53,731 bases of DNA from Phycisphaerae bacterium. Lineage in GTDB: Bacteria; Planctomycetota; Phycisphaerae; UBA1845. The stretch is from positions 1-53,731 of the forward strand of contig BQJS01000007.1 of assembly GCA_021604825.1 (NCBI GenBank), in the 5' to 3' direction. This document shows positions 16,995-26,449 of this stretch, one piece after another. Position 1 is the first letter of the stretch; each line of letters starts with the position of its first letter. Both the position numbers and the translations under genes were made by a program. Below the pieces are notes generated by a model that worked only from the letters and a program-made list of their open reading frames with translations, made no database searches and was not told the DNA's origin.

Positions 16995-19900
16995 ATGAAT
17001 CACGAATCATCCAATCAGTTGATCGCAAAGACGCCGGCCAACCGGTCCCGACGTTCGGGTGTCGTGTTGATCATGGTCGTCGCGGTGCTCGCGATCTTGT
17101 TCGTGTCTGGTGCGGCGCTGCTGACGACGGTGACGTTTGAAACCAAGACCCTCGATGTGGTTCGCGAAGTTCGTGAAAACGAGGTGATGGTTACCACGAT
17201 TGAGCAGGAAGTGTGGGAAATCCTCCGCGACGGATTTTTGAATGACGACGGAATTCCATACAGCGCCGAATCGGGCGACGTGATCGATTCCAACGATCCC
17301 AAAAGACGATACGTAAATCCGACGAACGGCGAGATTCCTGGCCTTCATTTGATCGATTTGACCGAGCCTGAGGATGATGGAACTGATGCGCGAATTTCGT
17401 TCTATAGTAATTTCGATCGCGCGCGCAAGAGGCAGGTTTCGATTGCGATGCCAACACTGGATCCCATGGATGATCCTCTAGACAACGAATACGAGCGATT
17501 GTTCCCGATCGTCTTTGATCAATCGCTGGTTGATTTGAATCAGACGCAATACGAGACAGCCGTCAGTCGCGATCCAACCATTGAACCAGAAGCAAGGCCC
17601 GCGTACATCCAGGATGCCGACGGAGATGGTATTCCGGATTCATACGCGGTTCGTCTCGATAGCGGGATGCTTCCTCCAAATATCAGAGCCTCCATTGCCG
17701 ATCGCCTCCGTGACCCCACTACATTGCCAAATGCCAGTGATCCGGATGCGTTGTGGTTGACGCTCAAAGTCGTTGCGCACGGTTCGATGGTGAATCTGAA
17801 CACGCACATTCCGTATTGCGATGAGCCGAGCATTCCCGGGAATGAGTTTTACTACGATGTATTGGTCGCAAATGCCTTGGGGATTACGGCGGACTTTGAT
17901 TTGCAAGTCAAGCATACGAATGGCGAAATCAGTCGTTCGTACCTGCCGGAGTCGCATGAATGGGCGCTTCGCAATCGGGGGTTGTTGCTTCCCTTTAGTG
18001 CGCCGCAATCGCGATTATTTGCCGAGTTTGGTGCTGAGCTAGTCCAGCCGAATCAGCGATGGTGGCAGTACGATCGGGCGACGATTGACGACTATTCGAA
18101 CAGCGCCTGGCGACAGAAACTCGATCCCACCTCCGATCCCACGAATGGCTATGACCGTGTGCATTTGCTCACCACGATCAGCCATGACGACAACCTGATT
18201 CGTTCAGGCATGAATACAAATGGGGTCGATTGGATTGAAGAGATCAAGCTCGTCAATGACTCTGATGATGGAAATGTGGACCGCAATTTCAATCCGGCGG
18301 GCCCGTTTCAGTGGGCAGGGTACCCGCATTTTCTTCGCGGGAACTATGACGATAAGCGTTTGGGCCGCTTGAAGTTTTCGTTTCCGTTCTTCAGCAAGGA
18401 GCAAGCCGCCGGAGGTTGGCTTCCGAATGGCCGTACGCTCGATACGCTCGACCAGACAGATACGGCGGTCAATGAACAGGAGAAGATGGACCTCGTTCGT
18501 TTGATTCAGGATGCGTTCATGCTTCAGCTGCGCAATCATGCGGAGCAGGTGTCTGGATTCTACTTCAATACAAACGGTGTGGACACGAGCGACCCAATCC
18601 AGGTGGCGGCTGACAACAAACGCCTTTCAATCATCGCAGCCGCCTTGACCGCAAACATGTTTGACTTTGTCGACGGCGATGACGTGCCGACCGAGGTCGT
18701 GGTGCGCGACTGGAAAACGGGATTGGATGTTCCCAACCTAAAGGTCTACGGCCTCGAACGACAGCCGTATATCACGGAATTGTTAATGGAAGTGCCTCCG
18801 ATCGTAGGAGGGCCGCCGGTAAATAGTATAGTAGAAGGACAAAGTGTATTCGCGATCGAGCTTTACAATCCCTACGATGTCGCGATCAACTTGTCTGACT
18901 TTGAGATTACCGATCTAACGGATGAAGGGGACCATCCGATAAATGTTTACAATTTACCGACAGGCGATGAGAAACTAATACGAATAAGTGGTGTGGATCT
19001 TGCCGTTGCTGGCACAATTAATCCCGGACAGTTCATGGTACTCCACGGATACGGTGGGGCGCATAATTCTCCTGGTGAGGTTCAACTGGGAGAATACTTG
19101 GTTTTTGATCGTTTCAGTAAGATTGCATTGCAGCGAAAAATGAGCTCGGGAGCAAAGGTCACGGTCGATCAGGTCGATCTGACGAATCTGAAGTTCATTC
19201 GCGATCATTCAGATTCAACTTTCGAACTTCAACTAGAGGACGTGCCGGACTTTGGTTCGCCGGATCCACCTGAGAGTTACATGCTCTCCATGCAGCGCGA
19301 TACAACTGCCAATGCGTGGCGATTTACCGTTCCCAAGTATCGTTATTTTGCTGATGAGTTAACGGGAGCGAGTCCTCACAGTCTCGGAATTCCCAATGTG
19401 TGGACGGATTCAAGCATTCGGCCGGTTCACATAGACTTTGCGAATACGGGCGTCATGCGTACGGCATTCCCGACGACGGGGACGATGCTGCTGTTGATGC
19501 GACACGCCCATCTGAGTGATCCTGACGTGGGGGCCGATGTGGTTCCGTTCAATCACGTGCATGGCACGATTCTGGCGGAGCAGAGCGGCCTCATCGACAA
19601 TGGTCGCATGCCGGTCTTTGACGATCCCGGTACGTATCGCGTGCGACCTTCGGTCGATGACAATGACATTCAGGGCATTACAGCATTGCCTTGGGGGCAG
19701 TTGGTGTTTGACTATTTTACGGCACTGCCGCTACGCACTGAATCCACGCCATGTGATGATTCGAACTTGCAAGCGACGCAAGGTTATCCCAAGGTAGATA
19801 TGGATGGGCTTCGCGTGTCGGGTCGAATCAACATCAATACCGCGCCTTGGTCGATTATCTCAGGCCTGCCGCTGATGGACATGGACAAGTTCAATCTTGA

Positions 19901-20627
19901 CATCGACAAGTCCGTTTACCTTTACCCGGATCCGAGTGTCGTAGAAGGCTTGAAGGACAAGATCAGTAGTGCCCTTTATCCGACTGGCGTCCCCAAAGCC
20001 AAACGATACTGGAACGTATCGGATATCGATCAGCCCGACAGCGATCAACCAAGTGAGATTGGGAGAGAGTTTGCGGTCGCGATCGATTCTTATCGAAAAG
20101 CAGTGACGATGCCAATTCCTCCTGGAGGGGATACGGTCATTGACGGATTGGTTGATTTTGATGCCTTGCGTGGCCCGTTGACCGGCGGATCGCGAAAGAT
20201 GCGAGCGGGCTATGGATTCTTGACCGTCGGCGAGCTTCTAAATGTGCGTCACTCAAAAACCTCCGATCCCGATGACAACCCTGCTACCGATGACGGCGCT
20301 CTGGATGCGTGGACGTATAATGTGGATGTTGGGGCTGTGCATGGTGGCGGTGACTACGTGTCAGCCGTCGCGCGGATGGTGGCGCTTGGTGATTGGGTTA
20401 CTACCAAGTCGCATGTGTTTACGGTTTATGGCACGATTCGTGGGCAGTTTGATGAAGACTATAGCGACGTAGCGAAAACGCGGGGCAGTCTTCAGTCTGT
20501 TGATCAGAAAGCGATTCGATTCCAGTCCACCATTGATCGGTTGCCGCTTCTGTTTAATCCGCGTGGTAAGCCGACGCGCATCGGCGCTCGTACGATTGGC
20601 CAATACTCGGATGTGCGCTCGGACTAG
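16995..20627 (+). CDS. Giant GspK-like minor pseudopilin with lamin-tail-like domain
   Basis: About 1210 residues, against roughly 330 for typical GspK. The N-terminus RRSGVVLIMVVAVLAILFVSGAALL is a pilin-type helix without Glu at +5, which is characteristic of GspK/PilX. The GspK-type motif INxNTAP is seen as GRININTAPWS (about residue 942), and a related VNLNTHIP occurs near residue 263. At about residue 206 there is a calcium-loop-like DADGDGIPD. Around 619-690 the pattern VFAIELYNPYDVAINLSDFEI ... GQFMVLHG resembles a lamin-tail domain, an extracellular beta fold. ATG 16995 is chosen over the upstream in-frame ATG at 16926 because it directly starts a normal prepilin leader. It probably caps the pseudopilus tip. 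Confidence 0.82.
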   Translation: MNHESSNQLIAKTPANRSRRSGVVLIMVVAVLAILFVSGAALLTTVTFETKTLDVVREVRENEVMVTTIEQEVWEILRDGFLNDDGIPYSAESGDVIDSNDPKRRYVNPTNGEIPGLHLIDLTEPEDDGTDARISFYSNFDRARKRQVSIAMPTLDPMDDPLDNEYERLFPIVFDQSLVDLNQTQYETAVSRDPTIEPEARPAYIQDADGDGIPDSYAVRLDSGMLPPNIRASIADRLRDPTTLPNASDPDALWLTLKVVAHGSMVNLNTHIPYCDEPSIPGNEFYYDVLVANALGITADFDLQVKHTNGEISRSYLPESHEWALRNRGLLLPFSAPQSRLFAEFGAELVQPNQRWWQYDRATIDDYSNSAWRQKLDPTSDPTNGYDRVHLLTTISHDDNLIRSGMNTNGVDWIEEIKLVNDSDDGNVDRNFNPAGPFQWAGYPHFLRGNYDDKRLGRLKFSFPFFSKEQAAGGWLPNGRTLDTLDQTDTAVNEQEKMDLVRLIQDAFMLQLRNHAEQVSGFYFNTNGVDTSDPIQVAADNKRLSIIAAALTANMFDFVDGDDVPTEVVVRDWKTGLDVPNLKVYGLERQPYITELLMEVPPIVGGPPVNSIVEGQSVFAIELYNPYDVAINLSDFEITDLTDEGDHPINVYNLPTGDEKLIRISGVDLAVAGTINPGQFMVLHGYGGAHNSPGEVQLGEYLVFDRFSKIALQRKMSSGAKVTVDQVDLTNLKFIRDHSDSTFELQLEDVPDFGSPDPPESYMLSMQRDTTANAWRFTVPKYRYFADELTGASPHSLGIPNVWTDSSIRPVHIDFANTGVMRTAFPTTGTMLLLMRHAHLSDPDVGADVVPFNHVHGTILAEQSGLIDNGRMPVFDDPGTYRVRPSVDDNDIQGITALPWGQLVFDYFTALPLRTESTPCDDSNLQATQGYPKVDMDGLRVSGRININTAPWSIISGLPLMDMDKFNLDIDKSVYLYPDPSVVEGLKDKISSALYPTGVPKAKRYWNVSDIDQPDSDQPSEIGREFAVAIDSYRKAVTMPIPPGGDTVIDGLVDFDALRGPLTGGSRKMRAGYGFLTVGELLNVRHSKTSDPDDNPATDDGALDAWTYNVDVGAVHGGGDYVSAVARMVALGDWVTTKSHVFTVYGTIRGQFDEDYSDVAKTRGSLQSVDQKAIRFQSTIDRLPLLFNPRGKPTRIGARTIGQYSDVRSD

Positions 20628-21269
20628 CGACATCTCGCCGAGTCGTTGATTTATCTAGCCGGCGCTTATCTGGCTGGGGCGTTGATTCAAACATCGCTTT
20701 CGGTCGCTGTTTGTTGCGATTGGTTCTTCACTGTATCGGTTACGGTTTCGCTTGATCGATGGTGAAGAAGGTCCGCAAACCAACGCGGTGCTTTCAATCT
20801 GTGATCACAATTCAGACACGTCTTTTGTTGGGTTGTGCTTGCGCTCGCACAGTCTGCGAATGCCTTTGGAGCACGCGTTTGCAATCGCGGGCTTGGTGTT
20901 TGGCTGGCCCATGGTTTCAACGTCCGAAAAGTCGAAGCTGCTTATCATCCGATGGCATTCGCTGCATTTTGTCACGGTAGGATGGGCGAAGTGCGGTAGC
21001 TTCGCGATATCCGGCTTGCTATAATGAGAGACGATTCACTGTCGGCGCTGGCGGAGAGAGTGTACCCGTTTCGCGAGAGGTCGAATTGGCGATGGCTGCG
21101 TTGCGATTGGTCATCCGCACGGTTCGATTCTTGGTGTTGCGCTTCGTTGGTGACGGCTTATTGGCGATGGCGGGTGAATCGGTGTTGTCTTAGCGGGGAT
21201 GGGGATTCTCTGGGGAAGGGAGCTCCACCCAAAACAAAATTGAGTCAGACCAAACTTGGGAAAGACAAG
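20628..21269. other. Intergenic region before the GACC-repeat gene
   Basis: About 640 bp. The frame of the next gene is open back to an ATG at 21024, but that extension is arginine- and tryptophan-rich without family resemblance, and the secretion signal begins only at 21270. On the minus strand near 20930-21000 a KCSECH segment resembles a haem-binding CxxCH, but the frame has no good start and is interrupted, so it is not called. No clear terminator or promoter is visible. Confidence 0.4.
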
Positions 21270-24200
21270 ATGCGCACATGGTGTCAAAGTATGTGGGCCC
21301 TTCGGGTGAAGATGTCTGTTGCGGCGATTGTGTTAGCCGCTTCGGCGATGGTCGTTGACGCGTCAAATCCGGATGCGCCGCTGGAAGACCGTTCGCTTGA
21401 TTCGGTCAGAACGGAAGTTGCGACGGATCTGGACGGAGTGTCAGGTTATGGCACTGATCCACTGATCGGTTTGACGGACTTGCGTGAGGTAACGCCGCGG
21501 CCCTACGATTTTGAGGGCGGGCTTGGGGCGTTGCGAGCGGCTGAGGAGTGTTGCCCGATCGGTGTCACCAGTCAGCAGCCATCACTGTCGCGTTTCTTTC
21601 ACGGTAATGTGATTGAGATCGAAGAGGAGGCGGAGTTGACCGAGATCAAGGTCGAACTCGATTTTGCATTTCAAGCCGACCTGACCTTTGTGGTCTATCG
21701 TCGAGACATGGGGGCGACGGCATACACGCCAATCTTCGTTCAGCCCGCGACCAGAAACGGTACCGGTTTGGGATTGTACGTCTTCGACATTCCGGGTGGG
21801 TTGACGCTCACGCCGAATCTTAATGGCGGCGTTCCGCAGCCCACGCGATTCCTGGTTGGAATTGGTTGGGATGAGGCTCAGTCGATCACGTTTTCGCGCG
21901 ATTCGGTCAACGGTGCGGGTCCGTTCTGTCGCGGTGAAGCGCTTGGCTACTGGGGAATTAACCAAACACCACCGGCACCACCGTTGATGAACGTCCCGGA
22001 TCTGTCGGTTTCGATCTTCACCGGCGCGGTGATGGTCATGGAGCTTTGTTTCGAGGTTCCGCCGGGCGCGTGTTGCAACGGTACGTCGTGCAGCGTTGTG
22101 GATGAGGCCGCATGCACGGGCGTGTTCTCCGAACCGGGCACCACGTGCGACGATGTCGAGTGCCCATTGCCGCAGGGAGCGTGTTGCGTTCCACCTGACA
22201 CCTGCATCTTCACCAACGAATTCGCGTGCGAAAGTGATTTTGGCGGTACCTTTGACCCAACCGAAACATGCGCGATTCCCAATCCTTGTGCCGAGCCGTT
22301 TGGTGCGTGTTGCTTCTTTGACGGAACCTGCGGCGATGACTTGACTGTTTCAGAATGCACCGACTTGGGCGGATCGTATAACGGCGACTATTCGGTGTGT
22401 TCGTCTGCCAATTGCCCGGCAACAGGGGCGTGCTGCTTGTTGGAAACAGGTTGCCTGCAGCAGGAGAGTGCGTCGGAATGTACATCGATCGGTGGCGTAA
22501 GCTTCCAGGGTTTGGGGACACATTGTCAGGATGAACCGCTGTTCCCACTCGACCCATGCGACGACACCATCATCGGTGCGTGTTGTCGCTACGACGGAAC
22601 GTGTGAAGACGGCGTCGAGCAGTTTGATTGTGAGACGTCGCAGCTTGGCCAGACGCCGGGTATCTGGAAAGGGCAAGGTACCGATTGCAGCGTGCAGACG
22701 TGCGAAGTGTTGGGTGCGTGCTGCGAAGACGCTGAGACGTGCAGCGACGTTGCCATCGAGGATTGCAACATTAATTTCTTCACTTGGACCGAAGGTCAGC
22801 CGTGTCTGTTCGACGCATGTGGTGCGACGGTCGGCGCTTGTTGTGTATTTGGCGAATGCAAAGTCATGAACTCCTTCGACTGCCTGCAGGCCGGTGGAGT
22901 CTTCGAGAACGTGGGCACAAATGCGTGGCGGGCATGCGAGGTCGCGACACCATGCACCAACGGTGGGGAGGGTGCTTGCTGTCTTCCCGGCGGCGAGTGC
23001 AAGATCCAATCGGCGGTTGAATGCGCCAACTCCAACGGTCTGTATGACGGTGATGGCGTCTCGTGTGCGTCGCTTTCTTGCGTAACGGGCGTTTGTTGCG
23101 ACGGGTCTGACGTCTGCAGCGAAGAGCGACAATTCGATTGCATTGGATTGGGCTCAACGCCGGGCGAACCCGGAACGTCCTGCTCCGACACGTCGGCCAA
23201 CCCTTGCGTTGCGAGCGGTGCTTGCTGCTTCGATGATGGAAGTTGCGATATTCTTAATGAAACCATATTGGTCCCGCAATGCTCATCGATGGGAGGCACG
23301 TATCAGGGGGACGACACCTTGTGCGATGCGGCTGCCTGTCCCGAGGTAGGGGCCTGTTGTTCCGAATTGGTGCCGGGTTCCGGATTCTTCGGTTGCGAAA
23401 ACGACGTATCAGAACCTGATTGCCTTCAGAGGCCGCTCGGTTCTTTCGGTGGATTTGGCAGCGATTGCTCGGGCGACCCATGTGCGCAGGGTGCGTGCTG
23501 TGCGTTGGACGGCACGTGCAGTGAAACATCGCGGTTGGCGTGTGAGTCTGATCCGTTGGCTGTGTTCAACGGAGGCGGGACTCAATGCGTCATCGATGCC
23601 TGCGAACCGCGTGGGGCTTGTTGCGACGGACAATCGTGTTCGATCGAAACGTTTGACGTTTGCTCCAATGGGGGCGGTGCATATTTAGGTGATACGACGC
23701 TGTGCGATGCGAACACATGTGACACCGCTCCGTGTTGTGTGAGCGGTGAGTGCAAGGACCTGTTCCCGGATGATTGCACGACTTCAAACGGTGTTCAGGG
23801 ATCGCTTGGCGACTTGTGTGCAAGCGGGGATTTCTGTACCGATGGTGCTTGTTGTTTGGGGACCAGTTGCTTCACGGCTGGGGGTTTGCATCAATTGCAG
23901 TGTGAGTTGCTTGGCGGTTCATTTGTTGGTTCGGGCACGGATTGCTCTGGCGACCCATGTGCCCCGGAAACCGTTGGGTGTTGCGTTCCCGGTGGAAGCT
24001 GCCAGGACCTGACCGATTCCGGTTGTGCGGGTGTTAATGGCGTATCCCTCGGGACCGATTCTGATTGTGCAACGAGCAACGCTTTCTGTTCCGCTGAATA
24101 CGGTGCGTGTTGCCGACCAGGTAACGTTTGCTTTACCGATGACACCATCGCCAGCTGTGCTGCCCAAAGCGGGACGTTTTTGGGAATAGGAACGGACTGC

Positions 24201-25019
24201 GTTGGCGACCCGTGCGCACCGGATACGGTTGCATGTTGCTTGCCTGGAGCATCGTGCCAGGATTTGACCGAGGTTGATTGCACGGCACAGGATGGTGTGT
24301 CGCTTGGGGTTGGTACGGATTGTGCTTCTAGCAACGGACTCTGCCCGGCTGAATTGGGAGCGTGCTGCTTGCCGGGCGATACATGTTCGACCGACGAAAC
24401 CCCTGCGAGTTGTGCGGGTCAAAGCGGATCGTTCCTGGGGACGGGAACCGACTGCACCGGAAACCCATGTGCGGCCACCGGTGCGTGTTGCAAGCTCGAT
24501 GGCAACTGCATCGACGGTGGAAACCAAACGGCGTGCGATGCGATCGGTGGGGCAACGTTCTCTATCGGTCAAGCTTGTGCAGCGGTCAGTTGCTTGGATG
24601 TATGCAGCAATAGCGTGCCAGCCGACTTTGACAACGACGGCGATGCAGACCTGGAAGATTACGCAGGGTTGCAGATTTGCATGGGTGGTCCGACGGTCGC
24701 CCATCCGACGATCGATGATCGCTGCTATTGTGCGTTCGATATCAATTCAAACGGGGCGTTCGAGCAAAGCGACCTTGACGCGATCTTGCCGATTTTCGAC
24801 CTTGGCGATTGCGTTCCGTTTGCACTGCAGGCAGCCGGTGACTTTGACAACGATGGCGACGTCGATCTGATCGACTTCGGTTCGATGCAGGCGTGCGTTG
24901 CTTCTGGGTTGAGCGCCCCTGATCCGCTAACCTGTCGATGCATCTTTGACGTAGATTTCAGCGGTGTTGTTGATGACGCTGACGTGAGCGTGTTTGATGA
25001 TCCAGGGAACGGTCCGTAG
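21270..25019 (+). CDS. Secreted multidomain protein with 20 GACC cysteine-rich repeats and dockerin-like C-terminus
   Basis: A 1249-residue exported protein. The signal peptide is MSVAAIVLAASAMVVDAS following a short basic N-terminus (from ATG 21270). Residues about 75-260 form a beta-rich N-terminal domain. Residues about 266-1111 consist of 20 tandem repeats of 36-50 residues, each starting G-A-C-C, with further conserved Cys and a G-GT-C segment; this gives roughly six cysteines per unit, likely disulfide-bonded outside the cytoplasm. The C-terminus has two dockerin-like blocks, each with EF-hand-type loops (DFDNDGDADLEDY, FDINSNG, DFDNDGDVDLIDF, FDVDFSG), so calcium binding is likely. Function is unknown; cell-surface or matrix attachment is an inference. 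ATG 21024 is an unlikely alternative start. Confidence 0.85.
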   Translation: MRTWCQSMWALRVKMSVAAIVLAASAMVVDASNPDAPLEDRSLDSVRTEVATDLDGVSGYGTDPLIGLTDLREVTPRPYDFEGGLGALRAAEECCPIGVTSQQPSLSRFFHGNVIEIEEEAELTEIKVELDFAFQADLTFVVYRRDMGATAYTPIFVQPATRNGTGLGLYVFDIPGGLTLTPNLNGGVPQPTRFLVGIGWDEAQSITFSRDSVNGAGPFCRGEALGYWGINQTPPAPPLMNVPDLSVSIFTGAVMVMELCFEVPPGACCNGTSCSVVDEAACTGVFSEPGTTCDDVECPLPQGACCVPPDTCIFTNEFACESDFGGTFDPTETCAIPNPCAEPFGACCFFDGTCGDDLTVSECTDLGGSYNGDYSVCSSANCPATGACCLLETGCLQQESASECTSIGGVSFQGLGTHCQDEPLFPLDPCDDTIIGACCRYDGTCEDGVEQFDCETSQLGQTPGIWKGQGTDCSVQTCEVLGACCEDAETCSDVAIEDCNINFFTWTEGQPCLFDACGATVGACCVFGECKVMNSFDCLQAGGVFENVGTNAWRACEVATPCTNGGEGACCLPGGECKIQSAVECANSNGLYDGDGVSCASLSCVTGVCCDGSDVCSEERQFDCIGLGSTPGEPGTSCSDTSANPCVASGACCFDDGSCDILNETILVPQCSSMGGTYQGDDTLCDAAACPEVGACCSELVPGSGFFGCENDVSEPDCLQRPLGSFGGFGSDCSGDPCAQGACCALDGTCSETSRLACESDPLAVFNGGGTQCVIDACEPRGACCDGQSCSIETFDVCSNGGGAYLGDTTLCDANTCDTAPCCVSGECKDLFPDDCTTSNGVQGSLGDLCASGDFCTDGACCLGTSCFTAGGLHQLQCELLGGSFVGSGTDCSGDPCAPETVGCCVPGGSCQDLTDSGCAGVNGVSLGTDSDCATSNAFCSAEYGACCRPGNVCFTDDTIASCAAQSGTFLGIGTDCVGDPCAPDTVACCLPGASCQDLTEVDCTAQDGVSLGVGTDCASSNGLCPAELGACCLPGDTCSTDETPASCAGQSGSFLGTGTDCTGNPCAATGACCKLDGNCIDGGNQTACDAIGGATFSIGQACAAVSCLDVCSNSVPADFDNDGDADLEDYAGLQICMGGPTVAHPTIDDRCYCAFDINSNGAFEQSDLDAILPIFDLGDCVPFALQAAGDFDNDGDVDLIDFGSMQACVASGLSAPDPLTCRCIFDVDFSGVVDDADVSVFDDPGNGP
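22065..24603 (+). repeat. Twenty tandem GACC-type protein repeats
   Basis: The DNA encodes 20 in-frame units of about 108-150 bp, each opening with codons for Gly-Ala-Cys-Cys (variants GVCC, PCC, GCC, ACC). Units diverge strongly in the first three quarters. The last part is a higher-order repeat: blocks starting at 23844, 24102 and 24357 are spaced 258 and 255 bp, each containing two alternating unit types (SGTDCSGDPCAP-type then CCxPGxSCQDLT-type), which points to recent duplication of a two-unit block. Confidence 0.9.
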
Positions 25020-25059
25020 TAATCGAAGCAAACACGGAAGTGCCCAATCGGTAGAATTA

Positions 25060-25100
25060 AAGAGGCCATGCCCGGATGCGTCTGGGCATGGCCTCTTCTT
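25060..25100. terminator. Bidirectional terminator between convergent genes
   Basis: A perfect 14-bp stem (25060-25073 with 25084-25097) with a 10-nt loop separates the GACC-repeat gene and the converging von Willebrand A-domain gene. The rightward strand ends in CTCTTCTT; the leftward strand ends in CTCTTTAATT. Position and strength suit termination of both transcripts. Confidence 0.88.
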
Positions 25101-25141
25101 TGGATCCGCCATGTGGCGGTGTGTGCGACAGTCTGAATTGT

Positions 25142-26449
25142 TTACTTCTTCTCTTTCTTCTTCGACTTGGTATCGCTTTTGGTTTCGCCATCGTCGATAT
25201 TGAATCCGCTGTCGAGGGCTTGCTGCCGTAGCGCCGCCAGCATCGCGTCGCCCAGTCCTTTTTTGTCTGCCGTCTTCGATTTCTCGCGTTCGTTCTTGAT
25301 GAAGCGCTGCCGGTCGTTGTTGATTTCCTGAATCTGCGATTGCACCGTCGCACGCTCGGCCGCTTTCCCTTCCATGTACGCAACTTGTTCGTCACGGGTC
25401 ATTGTTTGCATCGGGGCTGGTAGGTCTTTCGTGTCGATGTCGTCAAGATCAAAGTCTTTTTTCTTGGATGCGTCGACCAGGTCCCAGAAGTCATTCGTGT
25501 AGAGTCGCGTCGACTTTGCAGCCACCCGGCTGGCTTCTGCTTCAACCCCCATCTGCGCTGCATTGGCGTCCTGTAGCGATTGGCGCCGTTTCATTTCTCT
25601 TCCCTGTTGGCCAAACGCGATGTACGTGTCATTCAAGGTCGCGTTCAGTTCGGAAAGTCGCTTGTCATACGGCGTCTGAATTTGAATGGTGCCTTGGGCC
25701 ATATCGATGGCGGAGTACGATCCTTTGCCGTGGCTTGCAACTTCGTGCCACATTTCGTTGATGCCTTGTTGGCGATTGCCGGCGTAGATTGAATTGATGA
25801 TGATGCGCTTGGCTTGAGCGGTCTCGGCGACGTAGCGGAAATCAAAGCTGCTGCGGGCTTGGTCGGCAGACTCGTTGCCAGCGACCCATACAATCTTCAA
25901 AGCACGGGGATCGCTGGTCCACGACATTTCTTCGACGGCGTCATTGAGTACCCAGCCAACATACTCATCGCCGCCCGACGTCGTCATCGCCATCATCTTG
26001 GCGTACACCTCATCGAGATCGCTGGTCAGGTCGAGTTGCCGCACCACCCAGCCGTTCTTCGCCGAAGAATTGCCAGGTGTTCCGTAGGTCAAAAGTCCAA
26101 CGCGCAGAACCGGCGTCGGTTTGATCGTAGCCAACTCGTTGACGACATCCCAAAGTCGCGACCGGGCTGAGTCGATGAGTTGCGTCATACTTCCGGAGGT
26201 GTCCAAGCAAATCACAAGATCCACGGGTCGGCGACATTGGCAGCATCGACAGACGTGGTGATGGCAATGGCATGAGCACGTTCCGCATTTGACGATGCCT
26301 GGGTTGTGCGGTCGAATTCGGTCGGCAGATGCGGGAGCGGCGATCCCGCAAACCAAAGCGAACATTGACACCAGCACGCCCGACACAGGCATGCGGCGCA
26401 TCGAGCGGTAACCGGCAGATAAGATTGAAATGAGTTTCGTGGGATTCAT
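25142..26449 (-). CDS. Exported von Willebrand factor A-domain protein with Cys/His cluster
   Basis: About 435 residues. A signal peptide (VSGVLVSMFALVCGIAAPASA) is followed by a dense cluster of Cys and His (KCGTCSCHCHHHVCRCCQC, about residues 54-72), then a von Willebrand A domain with the metal-ion-dependent adhesion site CLDTSGSM (about residue 80) and VGLLTYG further on. The C-terminal third is helical and charged, ending in a Lys-rich DTKSKKKEKK tail. VWA domains mediate protein binding through a bound divalent metal; the partner is unknown. The Cys/His cluster could bind zinc, iron or copper. ATG 26449 is selected because GGAG lies 8-9 nt upstream; TTG 26467 is also in frame. Confidence 0.85.
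   Translation of the reverse strand: MNPTKLISILSAGYRSMRRMPVSGVLVSMFALVCGIAAPASADRIRPHNPGIVKCGTCSCHCHHHVCRCCQCRRPVDLVICLDTSGSMTQLIDSARSRLWDVVNELATIKPTPVLRVGLLTYGTPGNSSAKNGWVVRQLDLTSDLDEVYAKMMAMTTSGGDEYVGWVLNDAVEEMSWTSDPRALKIVWVAGNESADQARSSFDFRYVAETAQAKRIIINSIYAGNRQQGINEMWHEVASHGKGSYSAIDMAQGTIQIQTPYDKRLSELNATLNDTYIAFGQQGREMKRRQSLQDANAAQMGVEAEASRVAAKSTRLYTNDFWDLVDASKKKDFDLDDIDTKDLPAPMQTMTRDEQVAYMEGKAAERATVQSQIQEINNDRQRFIKNEREKSKTADKKGLGDAMLAALRQQALDSGFNIDDGETKSDTKSKKKEKK

Noticed and set aside
16494..17003. Minus-strand open frame in the gap before the GspK-like gene
   Set aside because: Cys/Ser/Pro-rich without domain, no ribosome-binding site, and overlaps the start of the GspK-like gene.
20687..21005. 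Minus-strand segment encoding KCSECH, a possible CxxCH haem motif
   Set aside because: The frame has no plausible start and is interrupted; only one motif is present, so it could be chance or a relic.
21024..21269. N-terminal extension of the GACC-repeat protein
   Set aside because: Arg/Trp-rich and without family features; the signal peptide after 21270 marks the likely start.
22350..24704. Several long antisense frames (e.g. 22350-23132, 23919-24704) within the GACC-repeat gene
   Set aside because: They arise from the repetitive Cys codons on the plus strand; no independent coding evidence.
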